Source: Microbacterium natoriense (GTDB lineage: Bacteria; Actinomycetota; Actinomycetes; Actinomycetales; Microbacteriaceae). Taken from it: a stretch of DNA of 64,000 nucleotides. Positions 1-8,603 of the stretch are shown piece by piece. The stretch is taken from positions 248,001-312,000 of the forward strand of contig NZ_JAUSXV010000001.1 of assembly GCF_030816295.1 (NCBI RefSeq). The letters are read 5' to 3'. Under the pieces are notes generated by a model. The model did not search any database. It was not told where the DNA came from and saw only the letters and a list, made by a program, of their open reading frames with translations. Numbering within the stretch: the stretch's first letter is position 1; the number at the start of each line of letters is the position of its first letter. The translations under genes and the position numbers were made by a program.

Positions 1-293
1 ACCGCTGCGGCGAGCGCCATCCACACGAGCAGCGACCGCCGGTCGAGGCGAGGGAAGATCAGGCCGATCGTCGGAGCGACGACCAGACCGACCAGTGCCG
101 TGATCGTGACGGTCTGTCCGGCCTGGCCCGGAGTGACGCCGAGCGAGGCCGCCATCTCGGTGAGCACTCCGTTCGGCAGGAACTCCGCCGTCACCAGCAG
201 GAACCCCATGAGCATGAGCACGATCAGCCCGCCGTAGCGGATGCGGTCGGCGCTCGCGACAGGGGTGGTGGGAACAGGAGCGGTGATCGTCAT
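1..293 (-). CDS. MFS transporter, N-terminal part (cut by window edge)
   Basis: About 97 codons of a minus-strand gene starting at ATG 291-293 and running off the left edge. The protein opens with a short polar stretch and then a hydrophobic helix containing GFLLVTAEFLPNGVLTEMA, followed by GVTPGQAGQTVTITALVGLVVAPTIG. This resembles TM1-TM2 of DHA1-type drug/purine efflux MFS proteins, where the TxEFxPxGLL pattern is common. Substrate cannot be inferred. It is transcribed away from the sigma factor at 401-1309, which lies upstream on the same strand with about 107 bases between. Confidence 0.8.
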   Translation of the reverse strand, partial: MTITAPVPTTPVASADRIRYGGLIVLMLMGFLLVTAEFLPNGVLTEMAASLGVTPGQAGQTVTITALVGLVVAPTIGLIFPRLDRRSLLVWMALAAA

Positions 294-400
294 GCTTCCA
301 GACTGGCAGTACGCGGATGCCGTCACCCGACAGGCCGTCCACGGCATCCGACCGATCGTCCGGGTCGGGCGCCCGGCCCGCCGGCGCGCACGCCAGGCCG

Positions 401-1309
401 TCAGCCGAGGAACCGGACGACCCCGCTGACCGTGGCGCCGTCGGAGGCGGCGATGACCATCAGCAGGCCGCGGTCCTCGCCGTCGATCAGACAGCGGAAC
501 ACCGGATGCCCGCCCGCCCATCCGGAGGGCTCGACGGCGTATCGCGCACCGCGACCGGCGGCGCTCGCACGGAGGAACCGTCCGATCGCTTCCCTCCCGT
601 CGTACCGATGCGGCGCAGGCGGCATCGCGAGCCAGGATCGATCGGTGAGGAGCGCGAGCACCCCGTCCACGTCGTCCGCGGCGTAGGCCCGAGCCAGTCG
701 TTCGGCCAGCCGCAGCTCGTCCTTCGGCGCGGCGAGCGGATCGTTCGGCGGCATCGCGGCACGCGCGCGCTGGAGCAGCCCCTTCACCGCGGTGGGAGAC
801 GACTCCAGCATCTCGGCGCACTCGGCCACCGTGAAATCGAGCACGTCGCACAGGACCAGGGCCGCGGTCTGGCGGGGCGGCAGGGAGTGCAGGGCACACA
901 GGAACGCGTACTCGAGACCGTGCCTGACGTCCAGCGGGTCATCGGCCGACGGGGCGGGGTGCGGATGCGGTTCGCACCAGGTCACGCGCTCCTCCCGACT
1001 CGGAGCAGGCACGTCGAAGGGCGGCAGCGGAGCAGTCGGAGGGCGCCTGGCACCGGCGCGCACCGCGTTGAGGCAGCGCGATGTGGCGATCCGGTAGAGC
1101 CAGGTCCGCAGCGACGACCGCCCCTCGAATCCGGGGAGCGCCTGCCACGCCGAGAGCAGCGTCTCCTGCAGCGCGTCCTCGGCGTCGTGAAGCGAGCCGA
1201 GCATCCGGTAGCAGTGCACCCGCAGCTCGTGCTCGTAGGGGCGCACCAGCTCGGCGAACCCGTCGTCGCCGGGTCGTGCCCGAGAGCCCCCGTCATCCGC
1301 GCGGATCAT
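401..1309 (-). CDS. ECF sigma-70 factor with C-terminal SnoaL-like domain
   Basis: 302 residues. Region 2 is seen at about residues 20-85 (LVRPYEHELRVHCYRMLGS then DAEDALQETLLSAW and the FEGRSSLRTWLYRIA block). Region 4 is at about 140-185 (LPPRQTAALVLCDVLDFTVA, then a helix-turn-helix ending in VKGLLQRARAAM). The last 110 or so residues look like a SnoaL/NTF2-like domain, an arrangement known in SigG/SigJ-type ECF factors, in which the extension replaces anti-sigma control. No anti-sigma gene is adjacent. Start ATG 1309 is 113 bases from the divergent NTF2-like gene at 1423. Target promoters are unknown. Confidence 0.9.
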   Translation of the reverse strand: MIRADDGGSRARPGDDGFAELVRPYEHELRVHCYRMLGSLHDAEDALQETLLSAWQALPGFEGRSSLRTWLYRIATSRCLNAVRAGARRPPTAPLPPFDVPAPSREERVTWCEPHPHPAPSADDPLDVRHGLEYAFLCALHSLPPRQTAALVLCDVLDFTVAECAEMLESSPTAVKGLLQRARAAMPPNDPLAAPKDELRLAERLARAYAADDVDGVLALLTDRSWLAMPPAPHRYDGREAIGRFLRASAAGRGARYAVEPSGWAGGHPVFRCLIDGEDRGLLMVIAASDGATVSGVVRFLG

Positions 1310-1422
1310 GCAGTCATGATGCCACCGTTCCGATCGGCACGCCGCCGGTGTCTACCCGTTCACACCCACCCTGCTGCACGCCATCGAGCGTCGGCACCTG
1401 CACCCCTTCGAAAGGATCCGCC

Positions 1423-1794
1423 ATGACCGCTCTCGACACCTCTCTCGACTACCTCCGCCTCTGGACCTCGGGGGCGTTCGACGACGCCTGGGCGCTCCTC
1501 AGCCCCGACGTCGTCTGCGTCTCACCCGCCGGTGTACTGAAAGGCCGCACCGCGGTGGTCGCGTTCATGGCGCCGTTCGCCGCAGGACTCGTGAGCTCAC
1601 AGCTGCTCGGCGCCTTCGGCGACGAGGAGCGCGCCCTGATCCTCTACGACACCGCCACCGCGGCGGTCGAGAGCGCGCCGGCGGCCGAGCTGCACACCGT
1701 CGTGGACGGGCGGATCACCGGCATCCGCATCGTGTTCGACCGCCTGCCGTTCGCCCTCGCGCGCGGCGACGTCGCTCCGACGACTCCGGCGTGA
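1423..1794 (+). CDS. NTF2/SnoaL-like small protein
   Basis: 123 residues starting at ATG 1423, preceded by AAAGGA at 1411-1416, which decides against the longer upstream reading frame. The sequence has the NTF2-like pattern: LDYLRLWTSGAFDDAWALLSPDVVC, then GVLKGRTAVVAFMAPFA, then beta strands ending in HTVVDGRITGIRIVFDR. In this family such proteins may bind or isomerise small hydrophobic ligands, or be non-enzymatic; no catalytic residues can be assigned. It is divergent from an ECF factor that carries a related fold, so co-regulation is possible but unproven. Confidence 0.75.
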   Translation: MTALDTSLDYLRLWTSGAFDDAWALLSPDVVCVSPAGVLKGRTAVVAFMAPFAAGLVSSQLLGAFGDEERALILYDTATAAVESAPAAELHTVVDGRITGIRIVFDRLPFALARGDVAPTTPA

Positions 1795-1807
1795 TCCGCG
1801 GCCAGGG

Positions 1808-1837
1808 TGGACAAAGCGCGGCGCGGGGGCCTAGAGT
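1808..1837 (+). promoter_or_regulatory. Putative sigma-70-type promoter for the RIO kinase transcript
   Basis: TGGACA at 1808-1813 and TAGAGT at 1832-1837 are separated by 18 bases. They place a start about 45-50 bases before the short reading frame at 1890. Position and spacing fit a housekeeping-type promoter, but the call is by eye. Confidence 0.4.
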
Positions 1838-1889
1838 CGACCGCGCACCGGGATCAGCCCGGAAGGCCAGAGCGAGAGGAGCCGAAGAC

Positions 1890-1955
1890 ATGACGAACGT
1901 CGTTGTCGCGCCCCTCGCCGACATCCTTCCCTGAGGCCACCGCCTGCGTGGCCTC
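1890..1955 (+). promoter_or_regulatory. Possible leader peptide plus stem-loop ahead of the RIO kinase gene
   Basis: A 14-codon reading frame starts at ATG 1890, reads MTNVVVAPLADILP and stops at TGA 1932-1934. An AGAGGAG-type ribosome site lies at about 1875-1881. Overlapping the stop is a perfect 8-bp hairpin, GAGGCCAC (1933-1940) and GTGGCCTC (1948-1955) with a 7-base loop. The GTG start of the kinase follows at 1977. The order leader peptide, hairpin, main gene is typical of ribosome-mediated attenuation, as for antibiotic-inducible genes in actinobacteria. That this one works that way is inference. Confidence 0.45.
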
Positions 1956-1976
1956 CTCTTCCTGGAGCCGCACATC

Positions 1977-2822
1977 GTGACCGATCCCCTCGCGTCGTTC
2001 GACGCACTCGAACTCTCCCTCACCTTCGCCGACGTCGAGCCAGGCGAAGGGCAGCGCTGGACCACCTGGCCGGCGACCATCCCCACTCAACGCGGACCAC
2101 AGCCCTGGCCCGCCTGGATCGTGACGGATGCCGGTGCACTCGACACCGAGCTCGGCATCCTCAAGACCGGCAAGGAGGCCGACGTTTTCCTGCTGGAGCG
2201 CGCCGTGCCCGACGATCCCGGGCAGCGCACCCTGCTCGCGGCCAAGCGCTACCGCGGCGAGGAGACCCGCAGCTTCCACCGCTCGGCCGTGTACACCGAG
2301 GGCCGCGGCGTGCAGAACACGCGAGATGCCCGTGCCCTCGCCAAGAAGTCCTCGCACGGGCGCGAGGTCGCGGCATCCGCCTGGTCGATCGCCGAGTTCG
2401 ACGCCCTGTGCCGCATGTACGAGCTCGGCGCCCCTGTGCCGTATCCGGTGCAGGTGAACGGCACTGAGATCCTGATGGAGTTCATCGGCGATGCGTCCGG
2501 GGCCGCAGCGCCCCGACTCGCGCAGGTGCGCTCCTCGCGCGAGGAACTCGCCGGGTACTTCGCGCAGATCGCCGAGCTGATGCGGATCTTCGCGGCGGCG
2601 GGCTTCGCGCACGGAGATCTGTCGGCGTACAACCTGCTCGTGCACGAGGGCCGGGTGCGCGTGATCGACCTGCCGCAGATCGTCGACATCATCGCGAATC
2701 CGCAGGGTCTCGACCTGCTGCACCGCGATTGCGTCAACGTGTGCGACTGGTTCACCCGGCAGCGGGTCGAGTGCGACGCGGAGGAGTTGTTCGCCGAGCT
2801 GCTCGCGGCGTCGTTCGCGTGA
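1977..2822 (+). CDS. RIO-type serine/threonine protein kinase
   Basis: 281 residues from GTG 1977. The RIO1 fold is recognisable: LKTGKEADVFLLE (nucleotide-binding loop, about residues 61-73), LLAAKRYR with the ATP-anchoring lysine, then the catalytic loop FAHGDLSAYNLLV (about 210-222) and the metal-binding IDLPQ segment (about 229-233), which replaces the DFG motif in RIO kinases. Length fits bacterial RIO1-like proteins. The bacterial substrate is not established; archaeal and eukaryotic RIO kinases act in small-subunit ribosome maturation. The gene stands alone behind a leader peptide and hairpin and is convergent with the agmatinase gene, with nested inverted repeats between them. Confidence 0.9.
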   Translation: MTDPLASFDALELSLTFADVEPGEGQRWTTWPATIPTQRGPQPWPAWIVTDAGALDTELGILKTGKEADVFLLERAVPDDPGQRTLLAAKRYRGEETRSFHRSAVYTEGRGVQNTRDARALAKKSSHGREVAASAWSIAEFDALCRMYELGAPVPYPVQVNGTEILMEFIGDASGAAAPRLAQVRSSREELAGYFAQIAELMRIFAAAGFAHGDLSAYNLLVHEGRVRVIDLPQIVDIIANPQGLDLLHRDCVNVCDWFTRQRVECDAEELFAELLAASFA

Positions 2823-2844
2823 AGCCGGTCGCGGTGTGCAGCTT

Positions 2845-2982
2845 CCGGTCGCAGTTGATGCTGCCTCCATCCCGTCATCCCGTTTCCGGGTGCAGTTGAT
2901 GCCGCCTCGTTCGTGATCGGACGGCGTCAACTGCACCCGGAGCGACTGGGGAGGCGGCCCGGGCGGCAGGAACTGCGACCGG
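2845..2982. repeat. Nested inverted repeats between convergent genes
   Basis: Outer arms CCGGTCGCAGTT (2845-2856) and AACTGCGACCGG (2971-2982) are perfectly complementary. Inside them lie 19-base arms at 2886-2904 and 2922-2940 (CCGGGTGCAGTTGATGCCG against its complement, one mismatch). Both arms share the core GCAGTTGATG. The whole region could fold into a long two-tier hairpin and is placed to end transcription from both sides (RIO kinase and agmatinase). No T-rich tail is present. Confidence 0.7.
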
Positions 2983-3043
2983 AAGGCGAGAACGGATGCC
3001 GGTCGCGGCGTACAGGGGGCGAGCGTCCGCGCCCGTCGGCGGC

Positions 3044-4018
3044 CTAGCGCGCGAGCTGCGCCGCGAGCAGAGTCACGAGCTCGTAGACGACGTGGCTCGC
3101 GGCGATGCCGGTGATCTGCGCGTGATCGTAAGCGGGCGACACCTCCACGACGTCGGCGCCGACCATGTTCGTCGCCGACAGTACACGGATGATGCGCAGC
3201 AGCTCTCGACTGGTGAGTCCGCCGGCCTCGGGCGTCCCCGTGCCCGGCGCGTGCGCCGGGTCGAGCACGTCGATGTCGATCGACACGTACAGCGGCCTGT
3301 CGCCGATGCGCTGCAGCACGCGACGGATGCCGGCTTCGACGCCATGCTCCTCGATGTACTCGCTCGACACGATCGAGAAGCCGAGACGCGCGTCGTCCTC
3401 GAGATCCTGCTTCGAGTAGAGCGGGCCGCGGGTTCCCACGTGACAGCTCGCGGTGAGGTCGATCAGGCCCTCCTCGCTGGCTCGGCGGAACGGTGTGCCG
3501 TGCGTGACGGGCGCGCCGAAGTACGTGTCCCAGGTGTCGAGATGAGCATCGAAATGCAGCACGGCCACGGGCCCGTGCTTCGCCGCCACCGCGCGCAGCA
3601 GCGGCAGCGCGATCGTGTGGTCGCCGCCGATCGTGACGATCCGCTGCGACCGCTCGCCGAGCGCCTTCGCCGCGGCCTCGATCTCGATCACGGCCTCGGA
3701 CAGGTCGAACGGGTTCACCGGGATGTCTCCGGCATCGACCACCTGGGCGATCTCGAACGGCGAGACGTCCTGGGCGGGGTTGTACGGTCGCAGCAGACGC
3801 GATGACTCGCGCACGTGCGACGGCCCGAACCGGGCGCCGGGCCGGTAGCTGACGCCTGAGTCGAAGGGGATGCCGACGACGGCGATGTCGGCGCGCGGCA
3901 CGTCCTCGATGCGGGGAAGACGCGCGAAGGTCGCGATCCCGGAGTAGCGCGGGTTCTTGGAGGCGTCGACGGGCCCGACGTTCTCGATCATCTGATGTGT
4001 CCTGTTCTGCTCGGTCAT
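3044..4018 (-). CDS. speB: Agmatinase-family ureohydrolase
   Basis: 324 residues. All binuclear-manganese motifs of the arginase/agmatinase superfamily are visible: GGDHTIALP (about residue 138), FDAHLDTWD (about 158-166) and [19 protein letters not shown] (about 247-265). These enzymes hydrolyse guanidino groups to urea plus an amine. Agmatine to putrescine is the default call, but guanidinobutyrate or another guanidino compound is equally possible from sequence alone. It is the last gene of a minus-strand unit with an NCS1 permease 7 bases upstream and an NTF2-like protein, suggesting that the permease imports its substrate or a precursor. Confidence 0.9.
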   Translation of the reverse strand: MTEQNRTHQMIENVGPVDASKNPRYSGIATFARLPRIEDVPRADIAVVGIPFDSGVSYRPGARFGPSHVRESSRLLRPYNPAQDVSPFEIAQVVDAGDIPVNPFDLSEAVIEIEAAAKALGERSQRIVTIGGDHTIALPLLRAVAAKHGPVAVLHFDAHLDTWDTYFGAPVTHGTPFRRASEEGLIDLTASCHVGTRGPLYSKQDLEDDARLGFSIVSSEYIEEHGVEAGIRRVLQRIGDRPLYVSIDIDVLDPAHAPGTGTPEAGGLTSRELLRIIRVLSATNMVGADVVEVSPAYDHAQITGIAASHVVYELVTLLAAQLAR

Positions 4019-4025
4019 GTATTCC

Positions 4026-5555
4026 TCAGTTCGCCCGCTCGATCGGCCGCTCCGCGGGCGCGGCGACCCTCACGAACCGCGGCCCTTCGGGCCCGTAGGC
4101 ATCGGCCGGCTCCGGGAAGATCCAGAGCAGCGCGGGGTACAGCACGAGCGCGGTGCCCAGCCCCAGCGGGATCGAGAGGTCGATACCTCCGGCGAGGTTC
4201 CCCAGCGGCCCCACGATCTGCCCCGGAAGATTCACGAAGCACAGGCCGACGATCGCGGCGACGATCCAGGCGACCAGCCCGCGGAAGTTCCAGCCGTGCG
4301 CGAACCAGTAGCGGCCACCGCGCTGACGCCGGTTGAACACCTGCAGCGAGTCGCTGTCGTACCAGCCGCGACGTACGACCCAGCCGATGGCCATCACGAC
4401 CATCCACGGCGCCGTGCAGGTGACGATCAGCACGGTGAAGGTGGAGATCGACTGGACGACGTTGAATGCGAACCGTCCGACGAAGATCCCGAGGATCGCG
4501 AGGATGCCGATGAAGAGCGTCGCCTGAACCCGGCTGAAGCGCGGGAACACGCTCGCGAAGTCGAGGCCGGTTCCGTAGAGGGAGGTGGTGCCCGTCGACA
4601 TGCCGCCGATCAGGGCGATCAGGCACACCGGCAGGAAGTACCAGTCCGGCGATATCGACAGCAGTCCGCCGGCGTAGTTGCCCGAGGCGATGAAATCGGG
4701 CCCGACGACGGCGACGATGGATGCCGTGACGAGACCGAACAGGAACGGGACGATCGTCGCCATCTGCGCGAGGAACGTGGCTCCCATCAGGCGCCGCGGC
4801 GAGGTCTTGCGCGGGATGTAGCGCGTCCAGTCGCCGAGGAAGGCCCCGAAGGAGACAGGGTTCGACATCACCACGAGCACCGAGCCGATGAAGGCGGGGG
4901 CGAACGCCGGGTCTCCGGGCGCGATGGCTCCCGCGTACCCGGGGTCGAACGAGCCGCCGAACGCGATCACGCCGACCACGAACAGCAAGGTGGCCGCGAT
5001 CACGGCGACCCTGTTGACCAGCAGCATGAAGCGGAAGCCGTAGATGCAGACCACCAGCACGAGCACCGCGAAGACGCCGTATGCGAGCCCCAGGACGAGG
5101 TCGTTCTCGGGGAGGCCGAAGCCGCGGTGCGCGGCGCCGACGAGGATGTCGCCCGAAGACCACACCGAGATGGAGAAGAAGGCGAAAGCCGTGAGCAACG
5201 AGAGGAACGAGCCGACCACGCGGCCGTGCACGCCCAGGTGCGCAGAACTCGACACGGCGTTGTTGGTGCCGTTGCGGGCGCCGAACAGCGACAGCGGCGC
5301 GAGCACGAGCGCCCCCACCACGAGCCCGATGACGGTCGCGAGCAGCGCGTTCCAGAATGAGAGCCCGAACACGATCGGGAAGCTGCCGAGCACGACGGTG
5401 GCGAAGGTGTTCGCCCCTCCGAAGATGAGGCGGAACAGGTCCATCGGCCGCGCGGTGCGCTCCTTGTCGGGGATCGGCTCGACGCCGTGCGCCTCGACCT
5501 CGGTGACGGCCGGTGCGGCGATCAGCGTGGTCGTCGCCGGTTCGGGGGCGCTCAT
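4026..5555 (-). CDS. NCS1-family nucleobase:cation symporter
   Basis: 509 residues from ATG 5555. This start gives an ATGA overlap with the stop of the upstream NTF2-like gene and is preferred over longer readings. The protein is polytopic (about 12 helices) and has NCS1 signatures: an N-terminal [11 protein letters not shown] segment, [11 protein letters not shown] in TM1, [17 protein letters not shown] before a middle helix, and [18 protein letters not shown]. Family members import purines, cytosine, thiamine, hydantoins or allantoin with H+ or Na+. Pairing with a ureohydrolase points to a nitrogen-rich compound, but the exact substrate is unknown. Confidence 0.9.
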   Translation of the reverse strand: MSAPEPATTTLIAAPAVTEVEAHGVEPIPDKERTARPMDLFRLIFGGANTFATVVLGSFPIVFGLSFWNALLATVIGLVVGALVLAPLSLFGARNGTNNAVSSSAHLGVHGRVVGSFLSLLTAFAFFSISVWSSGDILVGAAHRGFGLPENDLVLGLAYGVFAVLVLVVCIYGFRFMLLVNRVAVIAATLLFVVGVIAFGGSFDPGYAGAIAPGDPAFAPAFIGSVLVVMSNPVSFGAFLGDWTRYIPRKTSPRRLMGATFLAQMATIVPFLFGLVTASIVAVVGPDFIASGNYAGGLLSISPDWYFLPVCLIALIGGMSTGTTSLYGTGLDFASVFPRFSRVQATLFIGILAILGIFVGRFAFNVVQSISTFTVLIVTCTAPWMVVMAIGWVVRRGWYDSDSLQVFNRRQRGGRYWFAHGWNFRGLVAWIVAAIVGLCFVNLPGQIVGPLGNLAGGIDLSIPLGLGTALVLYPALLWIFPEPADAYGPEGPRFVRVAAPAERPIERAN

Positions 5556-5971
5556 GCCTCCACCTCCGCGGCGTCGGAGAGATGCTCGTGGACGGCGAGA
5601 AGCTCGTCGCCGACGCGGGTCAGGACGATCGATTCGCGCTCGACGGTCGATTCGCGGATGCCGTCGACCTCGGTCGTGGTGCGCACGGTGTGCGAGAACA
5701 CACCCGTGCTGCCGACGATCGTGACGTGCCTGTCGTCGCTCTCGCACGACACGACGCGCCACCCGGCGTCCACCCATCGACTCCAGAGGGCGCGGTAGGC
5801 GGCTCGATCCGGGAGGAGGCCCGGTTCGGTGTGGAAGAGGAAGCTCGCCTCAGGGTGGAAGCAGGAGAAGTACGCGTCGGTGTCGGTGGAGCGGAAGGCG
5901 TCGATGAGACGATCAGCCGCGGAGAGCACCATCGATGCTGTCAGCGGCGCGGTGCCGGTGGTTGAGGTCAT
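5552..5971 (-). CDS. NTF2/SnoaL-like protein, first gene of the agmatinase operon
   Basis: 139 residues, ATG 5969-5971. The pattern is NTF2-like: ADRLIDAFRSTDTDAYFSCFHPEASFLFHTEPG, then YRALWSRWVDAGWRVVSCESDDRHV, and a final ESIVLTRVGDELLAVHEHLS with the conserved HEHLS ending common to DUF4440/SnoaL_3-type proteins. The reading ends inside the start of the NCS1 permease (4-base overlap), so the two are translationally coupled. Its role in the unit is unknown; it might be a small accessory enzyme acting on the imported compound. Confidence 0.8.
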   Translation of the reverse strand: MTSTTGTAPLTASMVLSAADRLIDAFRSTDTDAYFSCFHPEASFLFHTEPGLLPDRAAYRALWSRWVDAGWRVVSCESDDRHVTIVGSTGVFSHTVRTTTEVDGIRESTVERESIVLTRVGDELLAVHEHLSDAAEVEA

Positions 5972-6178
5972 TGCCGTTCCTTCGCAGAAGATGTCGGATT
6001 CCGGGATGCTAGGGGCACGCAGACCGGGCCGGCAAGAGCATAAATCTGGCTGAAAGAAGACCAGTCTGGAGTTCTGCCGCCGTGCGCCCGCAGAACGGCC
6101 CCAGACAGCATGTGACTGCGGTCGTACACTGTGGATATGCACGCTCGTCCGTGCATCCGCGGGAATCTGGAGGAATCG
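5972..6178. promoter_or_regulatory. Divergent promoter region of the agmatinase operon and the Lrp regulator
   Basis: Facing right, TACACT at 6125-6130 is a good -10 and CAGACA at 6102-6107 (17-base spacer) a weak -35, consistent with the GTG start at 6179. Facing left, the complement of about 6036-6041 reads TATGCT, a plausible -10. Around 6046-6069 the elements CTGG and CCAG recur in inverted orientation (CTGGCTGAAAGAAGACCAG), a candidate site for the Lrp-type protein. All assignments are by eye. Confidence 0.45.
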
Positions 6179-7087
6179 GTGACTGCCAGGGATTTCGACG
6201 CCGACCTGGTCCGATCGCTGCAGCGCGACGGCCGGACGAGCATCCGCTCCCTGGCCGCAGAGCTGGGGCTGACACGGGCCGCGGCTGCCGCACGTCTGCG
6301 CGCACTGGTCGACAGCGGCGCCGTACGCGTGGTCGCCGCCGTCGACCCCGCGCTGCTCGGCCAGCACGTCCTCGCCCACGTGTCCATCCGCACCGACCGG
6401 GAGGCCGCCGGGATCGCCGAGCGTCTGCGAGCCATGGACGAGACCGTGTTCGTGTCGACGGTCGGCGGCTCGCATGACCTCGTGATCGAGGTGTGGACGG
6501 GGTCGATGCCCGAGCTGCACGACCTGCTCGGACAGATCCGCACGCTCGTCGGGGTGGCCGACATCGACACCCTCATCTACACCGCCGTGACCAAGGGCTT
6601 CTTCGTGTCGGACTACCACGGGGACGTGAGCCTCGACGCGATCGATGAAGCCCTCGTCGATCGTCTGCAGATTGACGGAAGGACGACCTTCCGGGTGCTG
6701 GGCGAAGAGGTCCGCCTCTCCCCCTCCGCGGTGGCGACGCGCGTGCAGCGCCTGATCGGCGGCGGCGTCATCAAGATCAGCGCGGTGGAAGCCCGCGGGC
6801 TCTCGCACCGGCAGCTGTCGATGGGCATCGGGCTCAGCCTGACAGACGACGACGAACAGGTTCTCGCCTCTCTTCACGCGTCGCGGGGCGTCGACTTCGT
6901 GGCGCGCACTTTGGGGCGCTTCGACGCCGTGGCGACACTCGTCGAGCCCTCGGCCGGCGCCCTGTACGCGAGTCTGGAGAACCTCCGCGCACTCCCAGGG
7001 GTCGCCCATGTCGAGAGCTGGCTGCACCTGGCGGTGCTGAAGGAGGACTACGCGCGTCGGCTCGGCTCGCGAGCCGCATCCGCCTGA
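6179..7087 (+). CDS. Lrp/AsnC-family regulator with two tandem modules
   Basis: 302 residues from GTG 6179, chosen because GGAGGA at 6169-6174 sits 4 bases ahead; an in-frame ATG at 6137 lies near the expected transcription start. Two winged-helix domains are seen, DADLVRSLQRDGRTSIRSLA at the N-terminus and VDRLQIDGRTTFRVLGEEV in the middle, each followed by a ligand-sensing RAM-like segment. The protein is thus about twice the usual Lrp length of 150, as in some actinobacterial members. It is divergent from the agmatinase operon and is the obvious local regulator of it. Ligand unknown; probably an amino acid or guanidino compound. Confidence 0.88.
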   Translation: MTARDFDADLVRSLQRDGRTSIRSLAAELGLTRAAAAARLRALVDSGAVRVVAAVDPALLGQHVLAHVSIRTDREAAGIAERLRAMDETVFVSTVGGSHDLVIEVWTGSMPELHDLLGQIRTLVGVADIDTLIYTAVTKGFFVSDYHGDVSLDAIDEALVDRLQIDGRTTFRVLGEEVRLSPSAVATRVQRLIGGGVIKISAVEARGLSHRQLSMGIGLSLTDDDEQVLASLHASRGVDFVARTLGRFDAVATLVEPSAGALYASLENLRALPGVAHVESWLHLAVLKEDYARRLGSRAASA

Positions 7088-7180
7088 ACACCACGCATCC
7101 TGCCCCGCCGCAGCGAGGACGCCGACCGGCATCCGGCGCGCCGTCACCGCCCGTTCACCCGGCGCCGCCAGACTTCGTTC

Positions 7181-8593
7181 ATGAGCGAACCCGAACGGCG
7201 CATCGGCGCGCCCGAACCCGCCGCGACTGCGAACAGCGGCGCGGTCGGCGTGATCGGCCTCGAGCTTCGCGGCGACACGCCGGCCCCGAAGAAGCAGGTC
7301 TACTCCTGGGCGCTGTGGGACTGGGCGACGCAGCCGTTCAACTCGGTGATCCTCACGTTCATCTTCACAGCCCTCTATCTGGTCGGCCCCGACTTCCTGC
7401 CGCCCGAGGTGGCCGCGCTGGGCGACAAAGATCCCGTGCGCGTCGCCGCTGAGGCCGACCTCGCCTCCGGTCTCGGACTCGGCAGCACGATCGCCGCCTT
7501 CGCGATCCTTCTGCTCGCGCCGGTCCTCGGCCAGCGGGCGGATGCCGCGGGCAAGCAGAAGCTGTGGCTCGGCATCGGAACCGGCGCTCTGATCCTCAGC
7601 ATGTTCGGGCTCTGGTTCGTGACCCCGCAGGTCAGCATGTTCTGGGTCGGCGTGGCGCTGATCTCGGCCGGCACGGTGTTCCAGGAGATCGCCGCGGTGA
7701 ACTCCAACGCGATGCTCATCGGCATCGCCAACCCGAAGACCGTGGGTCGCATCTCGGGTCTCGGCTGGGGCTTCGGCTACATCGGCGGCATCATCGCGCT
7801 CGTGATCGTCGTCGTTCTCGACGCTTTCGACTGGTTCGGCATGTCGACCGACAACGGACTGCCGTTCCGCCTGATCGCGGTCGGCTGCGCGGTGTGGGCG
7901 ATCGTGTTCAGCATCCCGATCTTCCTCAACGTGCCCGAGCCCTCGTTGGGCCGCCCCGAACGCAAAGTCGGCTTCTTCGCCTCCTACGGCCTGCTCGTGA
8001 AGGACGTCACGGGGCTGTACCGCTCTCCCGAGACCCGCAACACCTTCTGGTTCCTGCTCGCCAGCGCCGTGTTCCGTGACGGCCTCAGCGGCGTGTTCAC
8101 CTTCGGCGCCGTGATCGCCTCGACGATCTTCGGCTTCGAGTTCCAGGAGCTGGTGATCTTCGGCATCGCGGCCAACCTGATCGCCGGAGTGTCGACCATC
8201 ATCGCAGGACTCTTCGACAACCGCTTCGGTCCGAAGCGCATCATCCTCGGCTCTCTCGCGGCGATGGTCGTCGCCGGACTCGCGGTCTTCTTCCTGAGGG
8301 ATGCCGGCACCACGGTGTTCTGGATCGGCGGCCTCGTGCTGTGCGCTTTCGTGGGCCCGGCACAGGCCGCCGCCCGCTCCTTCCTCGCCCGCGTCACTCC
8401 CGCGGGGCGCGAGGGCGAGATCTTCGGCCTGTATGCGACGACGGGTCGCGCAGCGAGCTGGATGGCTTCCGGCGCCTGGACGCTGCTGATCGTGCTCACT
8501 TCGCAGACCGCCTACGGCATCCTGGGCATCGTGGTCGTGCTGATCGCCGGGTTCCTCCTGCTGCTGCCGGTGAAGACGCCGCGATCCGCGTGA
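7181..8593 (+). CDS. UMF1/ATG22-type MFS transporter
   Basis: 470 residues. After a 40-residue polar leader comes VYSWALWDWATQPFNSVILTFIF, the characteristic first helix of the UMF1 (Vacuole_ATG22) branch of the MFS, then a second hallmark, GRISGLGWGFGYIGGI, around residues 190-205. About 12 helices are predicted. Substrates of bacterial UMF1 proteins are mostly uncharacterised; yeast Atg22 exports amino acids from the vacuole. It begins 93 bases after the Lrp gene on the same strand and may be co-transcribed with it, which would hint at amino acid or amine transport. Confidence 0.85.
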   Translation: MSEPERRIGAPEPAATANSGAVGVIGLELRGDTPAPKKQVYSWALWDWATQPFNSVILTFIFTALYLVGPDFLPPEVAALGDKDPVRVAAEADLASGLGLGSTIAAFAILLLAPVLGQRADAAGKQKLWLGIGTGALILSMFGLWFVTPQVSMFWVGVALISAGTVFQEIAAVNSNAMLIGIANPKTVGRISGLGWGFGYIGGIIALVIVVVLDAFDWFGMSTDNGLPFRLIAVGCAVWAIVFSIPIFLNVPEPSLGRPERKVGFFASYGLLVKDVTGLYRSPETRNTFWFLLASAVFRDGLSGVFTFGAVIASTIFGFEFQELVIFGIAANLIAGVSTIIAGLFDNRFGPKRIILGSLAAMVVAGLAVFFLRDAGTTVFWIGGLVLCAFVGPAQAAARSFLARVTPAGREGEIFGLYATTGRAASWMASGAWTLLIVLTSQTAYGILGIVVVLIAGFLLLLPVKTPRSA

Positions 8594-8603
8594 GCGATGC
8601 TCC

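Noticed and set aside
1933..1955. Simple intrinsic terminator ahead of the RIO kinase
   Set aside because: The stem is short and lacks a T run, and it overlaps the stop of a short frame; a conditional element is more likely than a plain terminator.
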